This document shows, piece by piece, positions 7,326-11,135 of a stretch of DNA of 11,135 nucleotides. Positions within the stretch are counted from its first letter, which is position 1. Each line of letters starts with the position of its first letter. This DNA is from Bacilli bacterium (GTDB lineage Bacteria; Bacillota_I; Bacilli_A; ML615J-28; CAG-698), in NCBI GenBank assembly GCA_016296945.1, contig JAEDHQ010000056.1, forward strand, positions 1 to 11,135. Direction: 5' to 3'. Both the position numbers and the translations under genes were made by a program. Under the pieces are notes generated by a model. It was given only the letters and a program-made list of their open reading frames with translations, was not told where the DNA came from and did no database searches.

Positions 7326-7357
7326 AAAAAGTCCTTAAGAACTAACTTCTTAAGGAC
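7326..7357 (-). terminator. Regulatory terminator of the T-box leader
   Basis: GTCCTTAAGAA and TTCTTAAGGAC (7331-7341 and 7347-7357) form a perfect 11-bp stem with a 5-base loop, followed on the minus strand by UUUUU (7326-7330). In the alternative antiterminator fold its first CCUU can pair with AAGG of the T-box sequence (7377-7380), so the two structures exclude each other. Confidence 0.92.
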
Positions 7358-7592
7358 GAATATTATCGTGGTACCACCTTATTTTATTACTATCTTACAA
7401 TAGTAACCTCATCAAGCGCAAATCAAAAATTTAAATTTAGGCTTTAGTGCTATAACGGGCACTCCCGTCTTGATTTAAAATATTCAACCAAGCGACTCCA
7501 AGGCCATCTTCAGAACACCTTTGTTTATCTACTTTCACCAATTGTAGACTCTCTTTGAAAACTCCAATGAACTTACTCTTCTTTTCAACGTC
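7326..7592 (-). ncRNA. T-box riboswitch, probably tRNA-Met sensing, controlling metNIQ
   Basis: The metN leader holds the ordered parts of a T-box. Stem I begins near 7592 with GACGUUGAAAAGAAGAGUA, followed by AGAGAG and an apical hairpin UCUAC-N11-GUAGA containing UUGGUGAAA (within 7528-7559). A specifier region then reads CUGAAGAUGGCCUUGGAG; AUG at 7505-7507 is the likely Met codon. Next come a stem III-like ACGGG/CCCGU hairpin, the T-box sequence AAGGUGGUACCACG (7367-7380) and the terminator. The UGGU in the T-box would pair with an ACCA tRNA end, fitting tRNA-Met discriminator A. Uncharged tRNA should stabilise the antiterminator and switch the operon on under methionine starvation. GAU or GGC overlap the AUG and cannot be excluded from folding by eye, but the met genes support AUG. 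Confidence 0.93.
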
Positions 7593-7618
7593 ATTTTATT
7601 TAATATTAACTTAATAAA

Positions 7619-7647
7619 ATTATACAATAAAAACAGTTCATTTGCAA
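7619..7647 (-). promoter_or_regulatory. Promoter of the T-box leader and metNIQ operon
   Basis: On the minus strand a -10 TATAAT (7619-7624) and a -35 TTGCAA (7642-7647; four of six consensus bases) have 17-bp spacing. Transcription should start near 7612, about 20 bases before stem I of the T-box, leaving a leader of about 350 bases before metN. Confidence 0.75.
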
Positions 7648-7768
7648 GTTTATTTAATTTGAAAATGCTTTCATTTTTCTGCAAATTCTTCTTTTTTTCT
7701 GAAAATTTTAATGAAAAATACTATTCTTTTTTTCAATTTTTTCACAATTATTTACATTCATTTTCATG
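7648..7768. other. A/T-tract-rich spacer between divergent promoters
   Basis: This is non-coding DNA between the metNIQ leader promoter and the nrdD promoter. It contains repeated A or T runs of 4-7 bases (for example 7692-7698, 7702-7709, 7714-7718, 7727-7733, 7737-7742), many about 10-12 bp apart. Such tracts can bend DNA and serve as UP elements for RNA polymerase. I saw no NrdR-like or complete Rex-like operator; a lone TTCACAA lies at 7741-7747. Confidence 0.4.
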
Positions 7769-7797
7769 TTGACTTTTAATATCTTCTCTAGTATAAT
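7769..7797 (+). promoter_or_regulatory. Promoter of the nrdD-trxB operon
   Basis: TTGACT (7769-7774; five of six -35 bases) and TATAAT (7792-7797; perfect -10) are separated by 17 bp. Transcription should start near 7804, leaving a leader of only about 20 bases. A strong ribosome site, AAGGAGG (7813-7819), sits six bases before the nrdD ATG. Confidence 0.88.
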
Positions 7798-7825
7798 TTT
7801 AATACACATATGAAGGAGGGTTATT

Positions 7826-10192
7826 ATGTTAAACGTAAAAAAGAGAGATGGAAGCATTGTAGAATTTAATATTCATAAAATTGAAGAAGCAATTGAAAAA
7901 GCATTTATTGCTTGTGATAAACCATACAATAAAGATGTTTTAGAATTATTATCATTAAGAGTAACAGCCAACTTTGCAGATAAAGTAGATAATGGCGTTA
8001 TTGATGTCGAAGACATTCAAGATAGTGCTGAAGTTGTTTTAATTCAAGCTTCTTATGTTGATGTTGCGAAAGCTTATATTTTATATCGTAAACAACATGA
8101 AAAAATTCGTAATATGAAAACAACAATTGTTGACTATAAAGAAACAATTAATAACTACCTTCGCATTAATGACTGGAGAGTAAAAGAAAATTCCACAGTT
8201 ACATATTCTGTTGGGGGATTAATTCTTTCTAACTCTGGGGCAATTACTGCCAATTATTGGTTATCAGAAATATATGATTCAGAAATAGAACAAGCACATC
8301 GTAATGCTGATATTCATATTCACGACTTATCAATGTTAACTGGTTATTGTGCTGGTTGGTCATTAAAGCAATTAATCGTTGAAGGGCTTGGAGGTATTCC
8401 AGGAAAGATCACTTCTTCTCCTGCTTCTCATCTTTCTACATTATGTAATCAAATGACTAACTTCCTAGGTATTATGCAAAACGAATGGGCTGGTGCACAA
8501 GCTTTCTCATCATTTGATACATATCTTGCTCCTTTTGTAAAAGTTGATAATTTATCTTATAAAGAAACGAAGCAATGTATTCAATCTTTCATATATGGTG
8601 TTAATACACCAAGCCGTTGGGGAACACAAGCACCATTTACTAATATCACATTAGACTGGGTAGTTCCAAATGATATGGCAGAATTAAATGCGATCGTTGG
8701 TGGCAAAGAACAAAACTTCAAATATAAAGATTGTGTTAAGGAAATGGCGATGATTAATAAAGCGTTCATCGAAATTATGATTGATGGGGATGCTAATGGT
8801 CGTGGTTTCCAATACCCAATTCCAACATATTCTATCACAAGAGATTTTGACTGGTCAGAAACAGAAAACAATCGTTTATTATTTGAAATGACAGCAAAAT
8901 ATGGAACTCCATATTTCTCAAACTATATTAATAGTGATATGGAACCTAGCGATGTTCGTAGTATGTGCTGTCGTTTACGTTTAGACTTACGTGAACTAAG
9001 AAAGAAATCTGGTGGTTTCTTTGGTAGTGGTGAAAGTACAGGTTCAGTTGGTGTTGTTACAATCAATATGCCAAGAATTGCTTACCTTTCAAAAGATGAA
9101 GATGAATTCTTTGATCGCTTAGAAAAGATGATGAATATTGCTGCTAGATCATTAAAAATCAAACGTAATGTTATTACTAAATTATTAAATGAAGGTTTAT
9201 ATCCTTATACAAAACGTTATTTAGGAACTTTTGATAATCACTTCTCAACAATCGGATTAGTTGGTATGAATGAAGCTTGCTTAAATGCTTGTTGGTTAAA
9301 GAAAGATTTAACAACAACTGCGGCCCAAGAATTCACAAAGAAAACTTTAAACTTTATGCGTGAAAAACTATCTGATTATCAAGAAGAATATGGAGATTTA
9401 TATAACTTAGAAGCTACTCCTGCTGAATCTACTTCTTATCGTCTTGCAAAACATGACAAGAAGAGATATCCTGATATCATCACTGCTTCTGAAGGAAATG
9501 CTACTCCATACTATACAAATAGTTCACACTTACCAGTAGGATTTACTAGTGATATTTTTGAAGCATTAGATATTCAAGATGAACTACAAACATTATATAC
9601 ATCTGGTACAGTATTCCATGCCTTCTTAGGACAAAAATTACCTTCTTGGGAAGCATGTGCTAAATTAGTTAGAAAAATTGCTGAAAATTATAAATTACCT
9701 TATTACACAATGTCTCCTACATATTCTGTTTGTAAAGATCATGGATATATAGTTGGAGAACAAAATGTTTGCCCAATTTGTGGTGAAAAGACTGAAGTCT
9801 ACAGTCGTATCACTGGTTACTATCGACCTGTTCAAAACTGGAATGATGGTAAGGCAGAAGAATTTAAAAACAGAAAGACTTACGATGTTGCTCATTCTGT
9901 TTTAAAACATGAAAAAGTAGTTACAGAAGAAACTAAACTACCTGCGTTTCAATTAGGAAAGCAACTTCTTCTCTTTACTACAAAGACTTGCCCAAACTGC
10001 AAGATGGCTAAAGCTCTTTTAGAAAAAGCTGGAATTAAATATGTGTTAATCGATGCTGAAGATCAAGCAGAAGAAACTAGAAAATATGATGTAAAAAAAG
10101 CTCCAACATTATTAGTACCTAATGGAGATACTTATGATCGTTATGACAATGTAAGCTTCATTAAGAAATATATTGAGGATCAAAAATGCTAG
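7826..10192 (+). CDS. nrdD: Anaerobic (class III) ribonucleotide reductase with fused C-terminal glutaredoxin-like domain
   Basis: This glycyl-radical enzyme reduces ribonucleoside triphosphates to deoxyribonucleotides without oxygen. Domains in order: ATP-cone for allosteric control (about 1-92); the catalytic barrel, with C175 (IHDLSMLTGYC) and the presumed thiyl-radical C382 next to a second cysteine, C381 (SMCCRL); a zinc site, C636-x2-H639 and C649-x2-C652; and the glycyl-radical loop RITGYYRPVQNW with Gly664. Ordinary NrdD proteins end near here. This one continues after a linker (688-705) into a redoxin fold (706-788) with a CPNC pair (722-725) and the cis-Pro segment KAPTL (758-762). 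That explains its 788 residues against about 700 usual. The next gene is a thioredoxin-reductase-like flavoprotein, so electrons probably come through the fused redoxin, not from formate. The activase NrdG is not in the window. The ATG has an excellent AAGGAGG site. Confidence 0.95.
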   Translation: MLNVKKRDGSIVEFNIHKIEEAIEKAFIACDKPYNKDVLELLSLRVTANFADKVDNGVIDVEDIQDSAEVVLIQASYVDVAKAYILYRKQHEKIRNMKTTIVDYKETINNYLRINDWRVKENSTVTYSVGGLILSNSGAITANYWLSEIYDSEIEQAHRNADIHIHDLSMLTGYCAGWSLKQLIVEGLGGIPGKITSSPASHLSTLCNQMTNFLGIMQNEWAGAQAFSSFDTYLAPFVKVDNLSYKETKQCIQSFIYGVNTPSRWGTQAPFTNITLDWVVPNDMAELNAIVGGKEQNFKYKDCVKEMAMINKAFIEIMIDGDANGRGFQYPIPTYSITRDFDWSETENNRLLFEMTAKYGTPYFSNYINSDMEPSDVRSMCCRLRLDLRELRKKSGGFFGSGESTGSVGVVTINMPRIAYLSKDEDEFFDRLEKMMNIAARSLKIKRNVITKLLNEGLYPYTKRYLGTFDNHFSTIGLVGMNEACLNACWLKKDLTTTAAQEFTKKTLNFMREKLSDYQEEYGDLYNLEATPAESTSYRLAKHDKKRYPDIITASEGNATPYYTNSSHLPVGFTSDIFEALDIQDELQTLYTSGTVFHAFLGQKLPSWEACAKLVRKIAENYKLPYYTMSPTYSVCKDHGYIVGEQNVCPICGEKTEVYSRITGYYRPVQNWNDGKAEEFKNRKTYDVAHSVLKHEKVVTEETKLPAFQLGKQLLLFTTKTCPNCKMAKALLEKAGIKYVLIDAEDQAEETRKYDVKKAPTLLVPNGDTYDRYDNVSFIKKYIEDQKC

Positions 10193-11097
10193 ATTTAATT
10201 ATTATTGGTGCGGGAACAGCTGGAATGACTTCCGCACTTTATGCTTTAAGAAGTGGTAAAAGCGTTCTTATTCTAGAAAAAGAAAATGTCGGTGGACAAA
10301 TTGCTTTTTCACCAAGAGTAGAAAACTTCCCTTCAATTATGCAAATCTCTGGAAGTGATTTTTCAAACAACCTATTTGAGCAAGTTACTGAATTAGGAGC
10401 TGAATTCGAACTTGAAGAAGTATTAAAGATTGAAAAAGAAAATAATATTTTTAAAGTAACTACTGATTATAATGAATACACATCAAAAGCAGTTGTTATT
10501 GCAACTGGAGCTAAACATCGTCATATTAATGTTCCTGGTGAAGAGGAATTAATTGGTAATGGTGTTTCATACTGTGCAGTATGTGATGGTGCTTTTTATA
10601 AGGGTGAAGAAGTAGCATTGATTGGTGATGCCAATACAGCCTTACAATATTCTATTCTTTTGTCTAATTATTGTAAAAAAGTGTATGTTCTTACTTTATT
10701 TGATAGATTCTTTGGTGAATATAATTTAGTAGAAACATTAAAGAAAAAAGAAAACGTGGAAATTCATCACAATTTAAACCTAAAACAATTCATTGGTAAA
10801 GATAAACTTGAAGGATTAGTGTTTGAAAATACACAAACTAAAGAGGAGTTTAGACTTAATGTTAATGCAGTATTCATCGCTATTGGTCAAGTACCTGATA
10901 ACAAAGCATTTACTAATTTAGTTGATTTAGACAAGAATGGTTATGTAATTGCCGATGAAAACTTAGAAACAAAAACTCCTGGCTTATTTGTTGCTGGAGA
11001 CTGTCGTGTTAAAAAAATTAGACAACTAACAACAGCGGTTAGCGATGGAGCAACTACTGCAATTAATGCAGTTAGTTATATAGACAAAAACTTCTAA
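10186..11097 (+). CDS. trxB: Thioredoxin-reductase-like FAD protein with a degenerate NADPH site
   Basis: This 303-residue flavoprotein of the low-molecular-weight thioredoxin reductase family should reduce a redoxin, most likely the domain fused to NrdD. Seen: FAD-binding IIIGAGTAGMTSALYA (5-20), VGGQI (35-39), ATGA (106-109), the redox pair CAVC (130-133), and the C-terminal FAD motif GDCR.K..RQL.TA..DGA (271-289). Odd features: the second dinucleotide fold reads IGDANTA (146-152) where relatives have GGGNTA or GGGDTA, and the NADPH-phosphate motif HRRDxxR is replaced by TLFDRFF (170-176). NADPH use is therefore doubtful; a ferredoxin-fed enzyme like the FFTR family, or NADH use, are alternatives. 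The ATG overlaps the nrdD stop (ATGCTAG, 10186-10192) and has GAGG (10175-10178) upstream, so the two are translationally coupled. Confidence 0.88.
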   Translation: MLDLIIIGAGTAGMTSALYALRSGKSVLILEKENVGGQIAFSPRVENFPSIMQISGSDFSNNLFEQVTELGAEFELEEVLKIEKENNIFKVTTDYNEYTSKAVVIATGAKHRHINVPGEEELIGNGVSYCAVCDGAFYKGEEVALIGDANTALQYSILLSNYCKKVYVLTLFDRFFGEYNLVETLKKKENVEIHHNLNLKQFIGKDKLEGLVFENTQTKEEFRLNVNAVFIAIGQVPDNKAFTNLVDLDKNGYVIADENLETKTPGLFVAGDCRVKKIRQLTTAVSDGATTAINAVSYIDKNF

Positions 11098-11120
11098 CGA
11101 AATGTTAGAAGTTTTTCTTT
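11086..11120 (+). terminator. Intrinsic terminator of the nrdD-trxB operon
   Basis: AAAAACTTCTAAC (11086-11098) and GTTAGAAGTTTTT (11104-11116) form a perfect 13-bp stem with a 5-base loop, followed by CTTTT. The stop codon of the flavoprotein gene (11095-11097) lies inside the stem. It ends the operon, so nrdG, if linked, must have its own promoter. Confidence 0.92.
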
Positions 11121-11135
11121 TATTTATAAACAATC

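Noticed and set aside
7741..7747. TTCACAA as a Rex redox-repressor site upstream of nrdD
   Set aside because: Only one half-site is present; the partner TTGTGAA at the right spacing is missing on both sides.
7765..7825. NrdR box in the nrdD promoter
   Set aside because: I looked for an ACACWATATATWGTGT-like repeat, the common regulator site of RNR genes, and saw only a short ACACATAT fragment without its inverted partner.
8581..8871. Minus-strand frame of 96 codons inside nrdD
   Set aside because: It is antisense to the conserved NrdD catalytic region, with no Shine-Dalgarno sequence or recognisable domain. The minus-strand frame at 9695-9895 is rejected for the same reason.

Overview
The window looks like chromosomal DNA of a low-GC, anaerobic member of the Bacillota (Firmicutes). 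By eye it is strongly A+T rich. Genes are tightly packed with strong AGGAGG-type ribosome binding sites, promoters are near-consensus sigma-A type, and terminators are short A/T-rich hairpins. A methionine T-box leader and an oxygen-sensitive class III ribonucleotide reductase fit this group. I lean towards the Erysipelotrichia or relatives, but only weakly; nothing here fixes the genus. There is no phage, CRISPR array, rRNA or tRNA gene in the window. A possible mobile-element remnant touches the extreme left edge.

Layout, left to right. (1) Bases 1-50 hold a short plus-strand reading frame that enters from outside the window and stops at 50, facing a shared hairpin terminator. (2) A minus-strand membrane diguanylate cyclase (71-1231) has its own extended -10 promoter, with an inverted repeat over the -35 region and a perfect hairpin in the 5' leader. 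(3) A minus-strand two-gene operon (4597-1357) encodes a MarR-family regulator followed by a large ABC exporter with ATPase and FtsX-like permease in one chain. Its promoter overlaps two TTAAC-N3-GTTAA dyads about two helical turns apart, as expected for autorepression. (4) A minus-strand methionine uptake operon metN-metI-metQ (7264-4776) sits behind a T-box riboswitch with a likely AUG (Met) specifier and an intrinsic terminator. (5) An intergenic region rich in phased A/T tracts separates the divergent promoters of the T-box operon and of (6) a plus-strand two-gene operon: an anaerobic ribonucleotide reductase NrdD carrying a C-terminal glutaredoxin-like domain (7826-10192), and a thioredoxin-reductase-like flavoprotein (10186-11097) overlapping it by 7 bases. 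A strong terminator closes this operon.

The most interesting unit is (6). Classical class III reductases take electrons from formate. Here the sequence suggests a self-contained redoxin route: flavoprotein to fused CPNC redoxin domain to the NrdD active site, which has an extra cysteine next to the presumed thiyl-radical cysteine. The flavoprotein keeps its FAD-binding motifs and CxxC pair but has lost the usual NADPH-binding signatures, so its electron donor may be something else, for example ferredoxin as in the FFTR family. The activase NrdG is not in the window. The other modules are recognisable systems: c-di-GMP synthesis with a degenerate inhibitory site, self-regulated efflux, and tRNA-Met-sensing methionine import.
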